NCBI RefSeq assembly: GCF_900637205.1
Contig: NZ_LR134355.1
Location: 3,968,001-4,032,000, forward strand
DNA from: Mycolicibacterium chitae
Lineage (GTDB): Bacteria; Actinomycetota; Actinomycetes; Mycobacteriales; Mycobacteriaceae
Direction: 5' to 3'
Length of the DNA stretch: 64,000 nucleotides
Shown: positions 17,223 through 25,837 of the stretch, piece after piece
How the letters are laid out: every line of letters starts with the position of its first letter
Numbering within the stretch: position 1 is the first letter of the stretch
Made by a program: the position numbers and the translations under genes
Notes under the pieces: model-generated
What the model was told of the DNA's origin: nothing
What the model saw: the letters and a program-made list of their open reading frames with translations, nothing else
Databases searched by the model: none

Positions 17223-18818
17223 CTACCGCTGCAAGCCCGACCAGAACTCGCAGTGGTGCTCGGCGTCAAAGGTGTTCGTCACGCGACTTCCCCCGGTCTG
17301 CAACGACATTCGTGGATCGGCGCCGTCGCGCACCGCGGGCCAGCGTGGCGCATCGGCCTCGGAGTCGGCGTCGGCCGGCGCGCCGGTGCTGACGAACTCC
17401 GTCCAGAACTCGACCATCTCCGCCGACAGTGCGCGCTGGGCGGGATCCAGCGGCGGCGCCCCGCCGACGTCGAACAGATAGCGCAACTCGAGCGAGTGGC
17501 TGGCGCCCACCGGGAACGGCACGGTGCGCAACGGGTCGGGCGCGGGCGCGCTGCGGTCGCTGAACTCGTAGGCGTAGACCGGTGCGGGGTCGACGCCTCG
17601 GGACAGCTGGGCGGCCATCCGGTCGGCGACGCAGGCGAACATCCCGTCGGTCACCGCCGCCGAGTAGGCCAGGGCGACGTTGCCGCCGAATCGGTCGGGG
17701 GAATACCGCGCCGCGACCGCCCCGGCGTCCACCCCGAAGATCTCGGCCAGCTGCCCCGGGTACTCCCCGACCGTCGGCGACTGCCCGGTGCGCAGGTACT
17801 CCAGCGCGGTGAACAAGGTGAACTCGTCACGCGTGGTCCCGATCAGCACGGGCACCCGGGCCGCGCGCGGGGTGCCCAGGGCGTCGACGGGGTCGACCGG
17901 CAGATCCTCGGTGCCGATCACCGGGCCGCTGAGGCCGGCGTCACCGATCCAGGCGTAGCGCGGTGAACCCTCGAGCTCCTCGGGCGGCAACCCCCGCAGG
18001 CACCGCGCGGCCGTCGCGGGATCCGCGCAACCCACCGAGCGGGCGTAGTCGATGCTGGCCGCGCGCGCCGCGGGCAGTTCGGGTTGCTGCTGACACGGGC
18101 CGCTCTGGATGATCGCGGCGTCGAACAGTCCCGCGGAATCAGGCGCGACGAGATGGTCGCAGACCGACACCGCACCGGCGGACTCCCCCGCGATCGTCAC
18201 CCGGTCCGGATCGCCGCCGAACCGGGCGATGTTGTCGCGCACCCAGCGCAGCGCGGCCTGCTGGTCGGCCAGCCCGTAGTTGCCGTCGCCGACGGCCGGA
18301 TGCGCGAGGAAGCCCAGGGCACCCAGCCGGTAGTTCAGCGTGACCACGACGATGTCACCGCCGGTCACCAACCACTTGGCGTCGTACTGGTCGCCGCTGC
18401 CGTTGGCGAAGCCGCCGCCGTGGATCCACACCATGACCGGGCGTTGCTCGGCCCCCTCGGGGGTCCAGACGTTGAGCGACAGGCAGTCCTCGGAATAGTC
18501 CTGGCCGGAGCCGGGGTCCAGGGCGACGTCCTGGATGCAGCGCGGGCCGGGGCTGCTGGCGTCGCGCATGCCGGCCCACGGCTGCGGCGGGCGCGGCGGC
18601 TGCCAGCGCAGCGGGCCCACCGGTGCCGCGGCGTAGGGAATGCCCTCGAAGAGTTGGTAGCCCGGTGCCACCTGACCGCGCACCGTGCCGGCCGTGGTGT
18701 CGACGACGCCGGCCTCCAGACCTGGCGCCGCCTCCGGTCCGGGCTGGGCGCCGGCGGCGCAGCCCGTCAGTAGCAGCAACGCGGACAACGCCAGCGCGCC
18801 CAGGAATCGCAGCGGCAC
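17223..18818 (-). CDS. type B carboxylesterase, predicted lipoprotein, 531 aa
   Basis: Alpha/beta-hydrolase of the carboxylesterase/lipase type B family, anchored outside the membrane. The signal peptide ends in a lipobox LLLTGC, with lipidated Cys20. The oxyanion loop is HGGG at 133-136. The nucleophile is Ser213 in GESAGA. The catalytic His is probably the one in GASHSLELRYLF near the C-terminus. Cysteine pairs CIQD...EDC and CADPATAARC match the disulfides of the family. GTG start at 18818. The substrate is unknown, and lipid or drug esters are possible. Single gene, convergent with the hotdog-fold gene. Confidence 0.88.
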   Translation of the reverse strand: MPLRFLGALALSALLLLTGCAAGAQPGPEAAPGLEAGVVDTTAGTVRGQVAPGYQLFEGIPYAAAPVGPLRWQPPRPPQPWAGMRDASSPGPRCIQDVALDPGSGQDYSEDCLSLNVWTPEGAEQRPVMVWIHGGGFANGSGDQYDAKWLVTGGDIVVVTLNYRLGALGFLAHPAVGDGNYGLADQQAALRWVRDNIARFGGDPDRVTIAGESAGAVSVCDHLVAPDSAGLFDAAIIQSGPCQQQPELPAARAASIDYARSVGCADPATAARCLRGLPPEELEGSPRYAWIGDAGLSGPVIGTEDLPVDPVDALGTPRAARVPVLIGTTRDEFTLFTALEYLRTGQSPTVGEYPGQLAEIFGVDAGAVAARYSPDRFGGNVALAYSAAVTDGMFACVADRMAAQLSRGVDPAPVYAYEFSDRSAPAPDPLRTVPFPVGASHSLELRYLFDVGGAPPLDPAQRALSAEMVEFWTEFVSTGAPADADSEADAPRWPAVRDGADPRMSLQTGGSRVTNTFDAEHHCEFWSGLQR

Positions 18819-18886
18819 GAAAATTCAGCGTACGCGCCGCCGGTTCCGGGCCCGGAACGACGAGGTCCTTTCCACGGCCGATTCCG

Positions 18887-18922
18887 GGCCCCTTCCAAGG
18901 TCCCTTCGAAGGCCCCTTCCGC
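18887..18922. repeat. three imperfect 12-base tandem repeats
   Basis: GGCCCCTTCCAA, GGTCCCTTCGAA and GGCCCCTTCCGC follow each other without gaps. They lie between the esterase start and the insertion-sequence end, in a 170-base interval without a gene. Confidence 0.7.
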
Positions 18923-18945
18923 GGACCAAAGTCCCCAGTTTGCAA

Positions 18946-19090
18946 TTGACGTCCTCCCCGCGGCTGAAGCCGGGGGATTCCAACCGGTTCATGCTGCGGG
19001 TGCAGCAGTGGTGGGTTGGAGCAGTAATTCCTCGCGGTTTCCTGCTGGTTCCTGCTTCGGTGACCGCGCTCGGCCCGCGGGCCTCGATTG
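18946..19090 (-). ncRNA. possible omega (reRNA) guide RNA of TnpB
   Basis: In IS200/IS605 elements the guide RNA is formed from the 3' part of tnpB plus the right transposon end, and finishes with a guide copied from the flank. Here the tnpB 3' end and the GC hairpin ending GGGGAGGACGTCAA (minus strand) fit that scaffold. The guide would begin at 18945 going down. This is inferred from position and family only; the 5' boundary is arbitrary. Confidence 0.3.
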
Positions 19091-20238
19091 GTCTTCACAG
19101 GCGGTGACCGCAAGCCCTGCGGCCAGAATATTCTTGGCGGCGTTGACATCCGCATGCTCATGATGCGGGCAGTGGGTGCACCGGAACACCGCTTGGCTCT
19201 CACGGGATTTCGGGTCCACATGCCCACACGCTGAGCAGCGTTGCGATGTGTAGGCCGCCGGCACCTTCACCACGGTGGTCCCGGTGTAGCGGGCCGCCGA
19301 AGCCAGTGCCAACGCGAACTGATGCCACCCTTTGGACAAGATGGCGCGGTTGAGCCCGGACTTGGCTGCCACGTTGCGCCCGGGCGATTCGATCGTTCCT
19401 TTCGCCGATTTCGTCATCTGTGTGATCTTGAGGTCTTCGAGCACCACCACCGCGTTGGCGACCGCGAGCCGGTGCGCGACCTGAGCGGCGAAGTCCAGAC
19501 GCCGCCGCCGCTCCCGGGCCCGCACCGCCGCCAACGCCGCGCGAGTCTTGTCCCGATTGGTCGAGCGTTTCGCGCACCGCGACAACTTGCGCTGCAACGC
19601 TATCCCCCGGCGACGCTCCCCAGGGGCCACAAACTGACTGTCGATCAGCTCGCCGCCGCTGGTCGCGACCGCCACCGCGACACCGCGGTCCACCCCCACC
19701 GCGCTGCCCGGTGACGCGTGGGTCTCGGGGGTCTGGCGGCCGTCGTCGACCAGCACCGACAGGAACCAATGCCGGCCCTCTCGGGACAGGGTGGCCGAAC
19801 GGAGGGTCTCACCGTCGAGGCTGCGGCCCGCGCGGAACTTCACCCAGCCCAGCTTGGGCAACTTGATCCGGCCGTGGCGACGGTTGAGCTTTCCACCGTC
19901 ATCTTGTTGCCCTCGGGGAACCGGAACGACGGCGCCCACCGACGCCCTGATCGCCACCGCACCCTGAAGGTGCCATGCTCACGGCACGCCCGATCCAGAT
20001 CCATCAACGTCTGCTGCAAACAATGCCCCGGAACATCTTTCAACCACCGATGCTCAGCCTTCGCCTCGGCCAACTCCTTGGCCTGCGGCCCGTAATTCAT
20101 CCACGCCCCACGACGGCGATACTCACGGCGCTGCTCCAACCCGGTGTTCCACACCGCCCGGCACACCGCCCCAATCCGCTCGGCGAACTCAGCCTGCTCG
20201 CCGCTGAACTCGACCCGAAACCGCCGCCCCGTCAACAT
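18989..20238 (-). pseudogene. tnpB: tnpB (IS200/IS605 RNA-guided nuclease), frameshifted near 19891
   Basis: TnpB is an RNA-guided DNA nuclease ancestral to Cas12. The N-terminal part reads from ATG 20238 (MLTGRRFRVEFSGEQAEFAE) to FRFPEGNKMTVE. The family sequence then resumes one frame away with KLNRRHGRIKLPKLGWVKF. The switch is at the AAA run 19890-19892: one A too few, or a -1 slippage site. All RuvC residues survive in the second part: Asp in GVDRGVAVA, Glu in VVLEDLKIT and Asp in EHADVNAAKN, plus the zinc ribbon CSACG...CTHC. Joined, it is about 415 aa, the usual length. It is probably inactive unless slippage or a sequencing error explains the shift. Confidence 0.82.
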
Positions 20239-20241
20239 GGC

Positions 20242-20652
20242 TCAGCGGTCCTTCTGCGCCTCGACATAGCGTTTGATCACCGATAACGGCGCCCCGCCCA
20301 CCGTGGCCACGAAGTACGAATTCGTCCACAACGACGGCAACCGCGATTTCAGCCACGGGAATTCCTCGCGTAGCACCCGCGACGAGCGGCCCTTGATAGC
20401 CTTCACCAATTTGTGCACCCCAAACTGCGGGTCCACCTCCACCAACAGATGCACGTGATCAGCCATGGTCTCCATCTCGATCAACCACGCCCCCTTCTCG
20501 GTGATCACCTCGGCGATGATCTCCTTCAAGCGGACTTCCATCCGGCCACCGATCACCTTCCGGCGGTACTTCGGGCACCACACCACGTGATATGCGCACT
20601 GGAACGCGATATTCGCATTCGTTCGCAACGTAACACCCACAACCGACAACAT
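20242..20652 (-). CDS. tnpA: IS200/IS605 Y1 transposase TnpA, 136 aa
   Basis: HUH single-strand transposase. The metal-binding HVH lies in ADHVHLLVEVDP, and the catalytic tyrosine is near the C-terminus in SVIKRYVEAQ. The N-terminal NIAFQCAYHVVWCPKYRRKV is the family hallmark. Length is normal and the frame is intact. Its stop is 3 bases before the tnpB start. Confidence 0.92.
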   Translation of the reverse strand: MLSVVGVTLRTNANIAFQCAYHVVWCPKYRRKVIGGRMEVRLKEIIAEVITEKGAWLIEMETMADHVHLLVEVDPQFGVHKLVKAIKGRSSRVLREEFPWLKSRLPSLWTNSYFVATVGGAPLSVIKRYVEAQKDR

Positions 20653-20866
20653 CAGACAGGCTGCACCTACCTAATGGGTCGACACGCCAGAACGCACATG
20701 CCAGTGGCCACTCAAAGAACAAACTTGACGCGCTCACCCCCAGGGTTGAAACCCGGAGTCCGCCGCGCCACCTACCTTCGATCGACTTCCCCGATCGCGA
20801 ACCATCGGCCAGACTGGTACCTGACACCCGTCAAGTTTTTTGTGAACGGACCGCGAGGAGCGCGAA

Positions 20867-22132
20867 TTGACCAGCCCGACGACCGCCCGCCAAGCCAGTG
20901 AGCAGGGGCGGGTCCTGGCCGACCCCACCGCCTACGCCGACAACCACCGCCTGCACGAGGCGTTGACGTGGCTGCGCGCCAACGAGCCGGTCACCTGGGT
21001 GGACAGCCCCCCGTACCGGCCGTTCTGGGGCATCACCAAGCACGCCGACATCATGGACATCGAGCGCGACAACGAGCTGTGGATCAGCGGTCCGCGGCCG
21101 CTGCTGCTGCCGGCCGAGGCCGAGGACGCGATCAAGCGGGACCAGGAGGCCGGGATCGGCCTGCGCACGCTCATCCACATGGACGACCCGCACCACCGCG
21201 ACGTCCGCAAGATCGGCGCCGACTGGTTCCGGCCCAAGGCGATGCGCGACCTGAAGGTGCGCGTCGACGAGTTGGCCAAGCGCTACGTCGACCGGATGGT
21301 CGAGATCGGTCCCGAATGCGACTTCGTCACCGACATCGCGATCAACTACCCCCTGTACGTGATCCTGTCGCTGCTCGGCCTCCCCGAGGAGGACTTCCCG
21401 CGCATGCTCAAGCTGACCCAGGAGATGTTCGGCGGCGAGGATGCCGAACATCAGCGCGGCGAGGGCACCACCGAGGACCTGATGGCAGTCCTGTTGGACT
21501 TCTTCACCTACTTCAGCGCGCTGACCAAGTCGCGGCGAGAAAACCCGACCGGGGACCTGGCCTCGGCCATCGCCAACGGCACGATCAACGGCGAGCTGAT
21601 GTCCGACATGGACACGCTGTCCTACTACGTGATCGTCGCCAGCGCCGGCCACGACACCACCAAGGACGCCATCTCGGGCGGGCTGGGCGCGCTGATCCAG
21701 AACCCGGACCAGTTGGCCCGGCTGAAGGGCGACATGAGCCTGATGCCGCAGGCCGTCGAGGAAATGATCCGGTGGTCGACGCCGGTCAAGGAGTTCATGC
21801 GGACCGCGACCGCCGACACCGAGGTGCGCGGGGTGCCGATCGCCAAGGGCGAGTCGGTGTACCTGTCCTACGTCTCGGCCAACCGGGACGAGGAGATCTT
21901 CGACGATCCGTTCACCTTCGACGTCGGGCGCGACCCCAACAAGCACCTGTCGTTCGGCTACGGCGTGCACTTCTGCCTGGGCGCCGCGCTGGCCCGGATG
22001 GAGATGAACAGCCTGTTCACCGAGCTGCTCCCGCGCCTGGACTCCATCGAGTTGGCGGGCGAGCCGGAGTACTCGGCGACGATCTTCGTCGGCGGCCTCA
22101 AGCACCTGCCCATCCGGTACTCGCTGCGCTGA
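20867..22132 (+). CDS. cytochrome P450, first of a tandem pair, 421 aa
   Basis: Haem monooxygenase of the soluble bacterial class. The oxygen-binding I-helix motif is SAGHDTT, the ExxR motif EEMIRW, and the haem loop FGYGVHFCLGAALA supplies the cysteine ligand. The start is TTG at 20867 with GAGGAG six bases before it; no better start exists downstream of the insertion element. It needs ferredoxin and a reductase, which are not adjacent. The next gene is a close paralogue. The substrate is unknown, though small terpenoid-like or fatty substrates are plausible from family resemblance. Confidence 0.93.
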   Translation: MTSPTTARQASEQGRVLADPTAYADNHRLHEALTWLRANEPVTWVDSPPYRPFWGITKHADIMDIERDNELWISGPRPLLLPAEAEDAIKRDQEAGIGLRTLIHMDDPHHRDVRKIGADWFRPKAMRDLKVRVDELAKRYVDRMVEIGPECDFVTDIAINYPLYVILSLLGLPEEDFPRMLKLTQEMFGGEDAEHQRGEGTTEDLMAVLLDFFTYFSALTKSRRENPTGDLASAIANGTINGELMSDMDTLSYYVIVASAGHDTTKDAISGGLGALIQNPDQLARLKGDMSLMPQAVEEMIRWSTPVKEFMRTATADTEVRGVPIAKGESVYLSYVSANRDEEIFDDPFTFDVGRDPNKHLSFGYGVHFCLGAALARMEMNSLFTELLPRLDSIELAGEPEYSATIFVGGLKHLPIRYSLR

Positions 22133-22214
22133 CGGGTTCGCGAAAACCCGGGCACGCGGCGCACCCGTCGGCCACACTCGCGGTAAGGACACTTACGGAC
22201 GAGGGAGGCTTCGG

Positions 22215-23465
22215 GTGACCACTCGGACAATGGACGAGGCGGCAAAGGTTTTCGCGGATCCGTCGGCGTACGCCGACGACGACCGGTTGCACGCGGCGCT
22301 GACGTGGCTGCGCGCGAACAACCCGGTGGCGTGGGTGGATCAGCCGCCGTACCGGCCGTTCTTCGCGGTCACCAAGCACGCCGACATCATGGACATCGAG
22401 CGGGCCAACGACCTGTGGTTGAGCGAGCCCCGGCCGCTGTTGGCGACCGCCGAGGCCGACGACCTGGCCAAGGCGCAGCTGGAGGCGGGGATGGGCCTGC
22501 GCACGCTGATCCACATGGACGACCCGCACCACCGCAAGGTGCGCGCCATCGGCGCGGACTGGTTCCGCCCCAAGGCAATGCGCGCGCTGCAGGGCCGCGT
22601 CGACGAGCTGGCCAAGCACTACGTCGACAAGATGGCCGAGGTGGGACCGGAGTGCGACTTCGTCACCGAGGTGTCCGTCAACTTCCCGCTCTACGTCATC
22701 ATGTCGCTGCTGGGCCTGCCCGAGTCCGACTTCCCCCGGATGCTGCAGCTGACCCAGGAACTGTTCGGCGGCGACGAGGAGGAGTACCAGCGCGGCTCCA
22801 CGCCGGAAGAGAAGTTGCAGACGCTGATGGACTTCTTCGCCTACTTCAACAAGCTGACCCAGGACCGGCGGGCGAACCCGACCGACGATCTGGCATCGGC
22901 GATCGCCAACGGCCGCGTCGACGGGGAACTGCTCTCCGACGTCGACTGCCTGTCCTACTACGTGATCGTGGCCACCGCCGGGCACGACACCACCAGCCAC
23001 GCCATCGCCGGCGGGTTACGCGCGCTGATCGACAACCCCGACCAGCTGGACCGGCTGAAGGGCGACATGAGCCTGATGCCGCTGGCCGTCGAGGAGATGA
23101 TCCGCTGGACCACCCCGGTCAAGGAGTTCATGCGGACCGCGGCCGCCGACACCGAGGTGCGCGGCGTCCCGATCAAGGAGGGCGAGTCCGTCTACCTCGC
23201 TTACGTTTCGGCGAACCGGGACGAGGAGGTCTTCGACGATCCGTTCACCTTCGACGTCGGCCGCGACCCCAACAAGCATCTGGCGTTCGGCTACGGCGTG
23301 CACTTCTGCCTGGGCGCCGCGCTGGCGCGCATGGAGATCAACAGCTTCTTCACCGAGCTGCTCCCGCGGCTGGACTCGATCGAGTTGGCCGGCGCGCCGG
23401 AACTGACCTCGACGGTGTTCGTCGGCGGACTCAAGCACCTACCTATTCGGTATTCGCTGCGCTGA
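22215..23465 (+). CDS. cytochrome P450, second of a tandem pair, 416 aa
   Basis: Paralogue of the preceding P450, very similar along its whole length: GHDTT, EEMIRWTTPVKEFMRTAAAD, FGYGVHFCLGAALARMEINS and the same C-terminus GLKHLPIRYSLR. GTG start at 22215 behind GAGGGAGG, 82 bases after the first gene. It has independent translation but probably joint transcription. The main differences lie in the substrate-recognition stretch around the B-C loop (ATAEADDLAKAQLEAGMG against PAEAEDAIKRDQEAGIG). The last 23 bases overlap the convergent TetR gene. Confidence 0.93.
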   Translation: MTTRTMDEAAKVFADPSAYADDDRLHAALTWLRANNPVAWVDQPPYRPFFAVTKHADIMDIERANDLWLSEPRPLLATAEADDLAKAQLEAGMGLRTLIHMDDPHHRKVRAIGADWFRPKAMRALQGRVDELAKHYVDKMAEVGPECDFVTEVSVNFPLYVIMSLLGLPESDFPRMLQLTQELFGGDEEEYQRGSTPEEKLQTLMDFFAYFNKLTQDRRANPTDDLASAIANGRVDGELLSDVDCLSYYVIVATAGHDTTSHAIAGGLRALIDNPDQLDRLKGDMSLMPLAVEEMIRWTTPVKEFMRTAAADTEVRGVPIKEGESVYLAYVSANRDEEVFDDPFTFDVGRDPNKHLAFGYGVHFCLGAALARMEINSFFTELLPRLDSIELAGAPELTSTVFVGGLKHLPIRYSLR

Positions 23466-24138
23466 CCGACCGGCCGTAGACGTGTAGGAAGCCGTCGACC
23501 GCCGCGCGCACACACTCGCGGTAGTCGACGTCGGCCAGGGTCGAGAGCTTGGCGGTCACCAGCGGACCGAGTAGCAACGTCATCGCCGTGGCCCGGTCGA
23601 ACTCGACGAGTTCGGCCGTGGCCTGCGGGCTGTCGAAGATGGCGTCGAAGGGCGCGGCGTACTGCTGCGCGATCCGCTCGCGCAGCGTGCGCACCTCGTC
23701 GCTGTCGGCCGAGTTTTCCGCGGTGCCGCGACGGTCGTCCTGGACGGCCGGCATATGGTCCAGATCCCGGCCCAGCGCCAGCCAGTTCATCGCGGTCAGC
23801 AGCGCGGGCGCCTCCGCGATGTGGTCGGCCCAGGCCTCCATCAGTGCCATCAGCCGGTCCCGCAACGCACCGTCCTCGGGCGGCATCGGGGCCGGCGGGA
23901 TCAGGCTCTGGAAGGCCGCGGCCAGCAGGTCGTTGCCGCTGGGAAAGTGCCGATACAGGGTGGCCCGGGCGACGTTGGCCCCGCGCAGCACCGCGTCCAC
24001 GGTCACCGCGCTGGGCCCACCGGCGCGCAACAGCGCCGTGGCCGCGTCCAACAACCGCGCGCGGGAGCGCGCCGGCCGCGGATCGGTGCGTCCGGAGCCG
24101 TTCGTGCGTTCGTCCTTGTCCAGCAAATTGTCCACCAC
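23443..24138 (-). CDS. TetR-family repressor, divergent from a DHA2 transporter
   Basis: 231-aa one-component regulator. The helix-turn-helix is at the N-terminus (VTVDAVLRGANVARATLYRH, then FPSGNDLLAAAF) and a ligand-binding helical domain follows. GTG start at 24138 (or 24135), without a ribosome site, probably leaderless. It is divergent from the MFS gene with 55 bases between, so it most likely represses both through the palindrome there. Its 3' end overlaps the second P450 by 23 bases. Confidence 0.87.
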   Translation of the reverse strand: MVDNLLDKDERTNGSGRTDPRPARSRARLLDAATALLRAGGPSAVTVDAVLRGANVARATLYRHFPSGNDLLAAAFQSLIPPAPMPPEDGALRDRLMALMEAWADHIAEAPALLTAMNWLALGRDLDHMPAVQDDRRGTAENSADSDEVRTLRERIAQQYAAPFDAIFDSPQATAELVEFDRATAMTLLLGPLVTAKLSTLADVDYRECVRAAVDGFLHVYGRSVSAANTE

Positions 24139-24144
24139 GCTACA

Positions 24145-24157
24145 AGACTGTTAGTCT
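24145..24157. promoter_or_regulatory. operator between tetR and MFS gene
   Basis: AGACT-GTT-AGTCT, a perfect 5-base inverted repeat, overlaps a plus-strand TAGTCT that could be the -10 box of the transporter gene. Its position 7 bases from the regulator start is typical for autoregulating TetR proteins. Confidence 0.5.
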
Positions 24158-24193
24158 CGAAAGTTCACCTGCCGCTGAAGGGGGCGTCCGACA

Positions 24194-25837
24194 GTGGTCG
24201 ACACATCCACCCAGCCAGATCAGACTACCGACCCGGCGACGGCGGGGCTCTCGACTCGCGCAAGGCTGTGGACCCTGACGCTGGCCTGCTTCGGCGTCGC
24301 GCTGGTGATGTCCTCGATGGTGGCGCTGAACACCGCGCTCGGCGACATCGCCGTCGAGACCTCGGCCACCCAGACCCAACTCACCTGGATCGTGGACAGC
24401 TACACGCTGGTGCTGGCCTGTCTGCTGCTGCCCGCCGGCGCCATCGGGGACCGCTACGGCCGCCGCGGCGCGTTCATCGCCGGGCTGGTCGTCTTCGCGC
24501 TGGCCTCGGCCGCGCCGCTGATCTGGACCGGTGCCGATCTGCTAATCCTGGCCCGCGCCGGCGCCGGGGCGGGCGCGGCGCTGATCATGCCGGCCACCCT
24601 CTCGCTGATCACCACCGCCTTCCCGGCCGACCAGCGGACCAAGGCCGTGGGGATCTGGGCCGGCGTCTCCGGCGTCGGCGGCCTGATCGGCATGCTCGGC
24701 TCCGGCATCTTGCTGCACTTCTGGACGTGGCCGTCGATCTTCTGGGCCTTCGCCATCTGCTCGGCGCTGCTGGTCCCGCTGACCCTGACGATGCCCAGTT
24801 CCCGCGACGACGACCCCAAGCCGCTGGACTGGCTCGGCGCCGTCGTCATCGGGGCGGCGGTCGCGGCGTTCGTGTTCGGCATCCTGGAAGCCCCCGTGCA
24901 CGGCTGGGACCACCCGCTGGTCTACGGCTGCCTGGCCGCCGGCGTCCTTCTGGCCGCCGCGTTCGGCGTCATCGAACTGCGCCAGAAGTATCCGCTGCTC
25001 GACGTCCGCCTGTTCGGCGACGTCAACTTCGCCACCGGCGCCGCCACCGTCACCGTGCTGTTCCTGGCGCTGTTCGGCTTCTTCTTCGTCATCATGCAGC
25101 ACATCCAGCTGGTGATGGGCTACAGCGCGCTCGAGACCGCGCTGGCCATCTCACCGCTGGGCGGCCCGATGCTGCTGCTGACGGCGACCTCGTTCTGGTA
25201 TGCCCCGCGGGTGGGCCTGCGGCTGGTCGTCTTCATCGGCCTGCTGCTGACCGCCACGGGCTACCTGGCCCTGCGCGGACTCGAAATCAACTCGCCCTAT
25301 TGGGATCTCGCCTGGCCGCTGGTGGTGCTCAGTTCCGGCATCGGGATGTCGGTGGCGCCGACCACCGCGGCCATCATGACCTCGGTGCCCGACGACAAAC
25401 AGGGCGTGGCCTCGGCGGTCAACGACACCACCCGCGAGGTCGGCGCCGCCCTCGGCATCGCGTTGGCCGGCTCGCTGCTGGCCACGCAGTACACCAATGC
25501 CATTGCGCCGCACCTCGAGTCGTATCCCGAGCCGATCCGCGAGGCCGCGTCACGGTCCCTCGGGGAGTCCATGTCCGTCGCCGAGCGCCTCGGCGAACAG
25601 GGCGCCCAGTTGCTCGAGATCAGCCGCGGCGCGTTCGTGCAGGGCCTACAGGCCTCGCTGCTGTCGCTGGCCGTCGTGATCATCGTCGCGGCCGTGCTGA
25701 TCGGCCTGTGGGCCCCCGGCCGCGACGGGCGCCAGCTCGCGGTGATCCGGAAGCTCAGGACAGCACGAACGGCGCCGCCCGATGCGCCAGCATCACCGTC
25801 GTCGCATGCGGACCCCGACTCGGAATCCTCGGCATGA
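24194..25837 (+). CDS. DHA2-family (14-TM) drug efflux transporter, 547 aa
   Basis: Proton-antiport exporter of the EmrB/QacA type. Hydrophobic helices follow one another, with the MFS loop GDRYGRRGAFIAG after helix 2 and the motif-C-like GAALGIALAGSLLA. The length fits 14 helices. GTG start at 24194 behind AAGGGGGC. The hydrophilic tail (about the last 27 residues) is encoded in an 83-base overlap with the convergent mftG gene, which is unusual. It is regulated by the divergent TetR. The exported compound is unknown. Confidence 0.9.
   Translation: MVDTSTQPDQTTDPATAGLSTRARLWTLTLACFGVALVMSSMVALNTALGDIAVETSATQTQLTWIVDSYTLVLACLLLPAGAIGDRYGRRGAFIAGLVVFALASAAPLIWTGADLLILARAGAGAGAALIMPATLSLITTAFPADQRTKAVGIWAGVSGVGGLIGMLGSGILLHFWTWPSIFWAFAICSALLVPLTLTMPSSRDDDPKPLDWLGAVVIGAAVAAFVFGILEAPVHGWDHPLVYGCLAAGVLLAAAFGVIELRQKYPLLDVRLFGDVNFATGAATVTVLFLALFGFFFVIMQHIQLVMGYSALETALAISPLGGPMLLLTATSFWYAPRVGLRLVVFIGLLLTATGYLALRGLEINSPYWDLAWPLVVLSSGIGMSVAPTTAAIMTSVPDDKQGVASAVNDTTREVGAALGIALAGSLLATQYTNAIAPHLESYPEPIREAASRSLGESMSVAERLGEQGAQLLEISRGAFVQGLQASLLSLAVVIIVAAVLIGLWAPGRDGRQLAVIRKLRTARTAPPDAPASPSSHADPDSESSA

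Larger units (their letters stand above)
18946..20765 (-). mobile_element. IS200/IS605-family element (tnpA intact, tnpB frameshifted)
   Basis: Single-strand transposon with tnpA and tnpB in the same direction, 3 bases apart. Both ends carry subterminal imperfect hairpins read the same way, as expected for this family, rather than terminal inverted repeats. The left-hand one is near 18955-18977 (CCCCGCGGC-TGAA-GCCGGGGG) and the right-hand one near 20735-20757 (GGGTT-GA-AACCC). Each is preceded on the plus strand by TTGACG (18946 and 20725). The exact outer ends are uncertain. A 9-base copy of AACTTGACG in inverted orientation lies further right at 20829-20837. Confidence 0.8.

Noticed and set aside
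20831..22192. Long minus-strand frames opposite the two P450 genes
   Set aside because: Antisense shadows. The plus strand has full P450 motifs and good ribosome sites.
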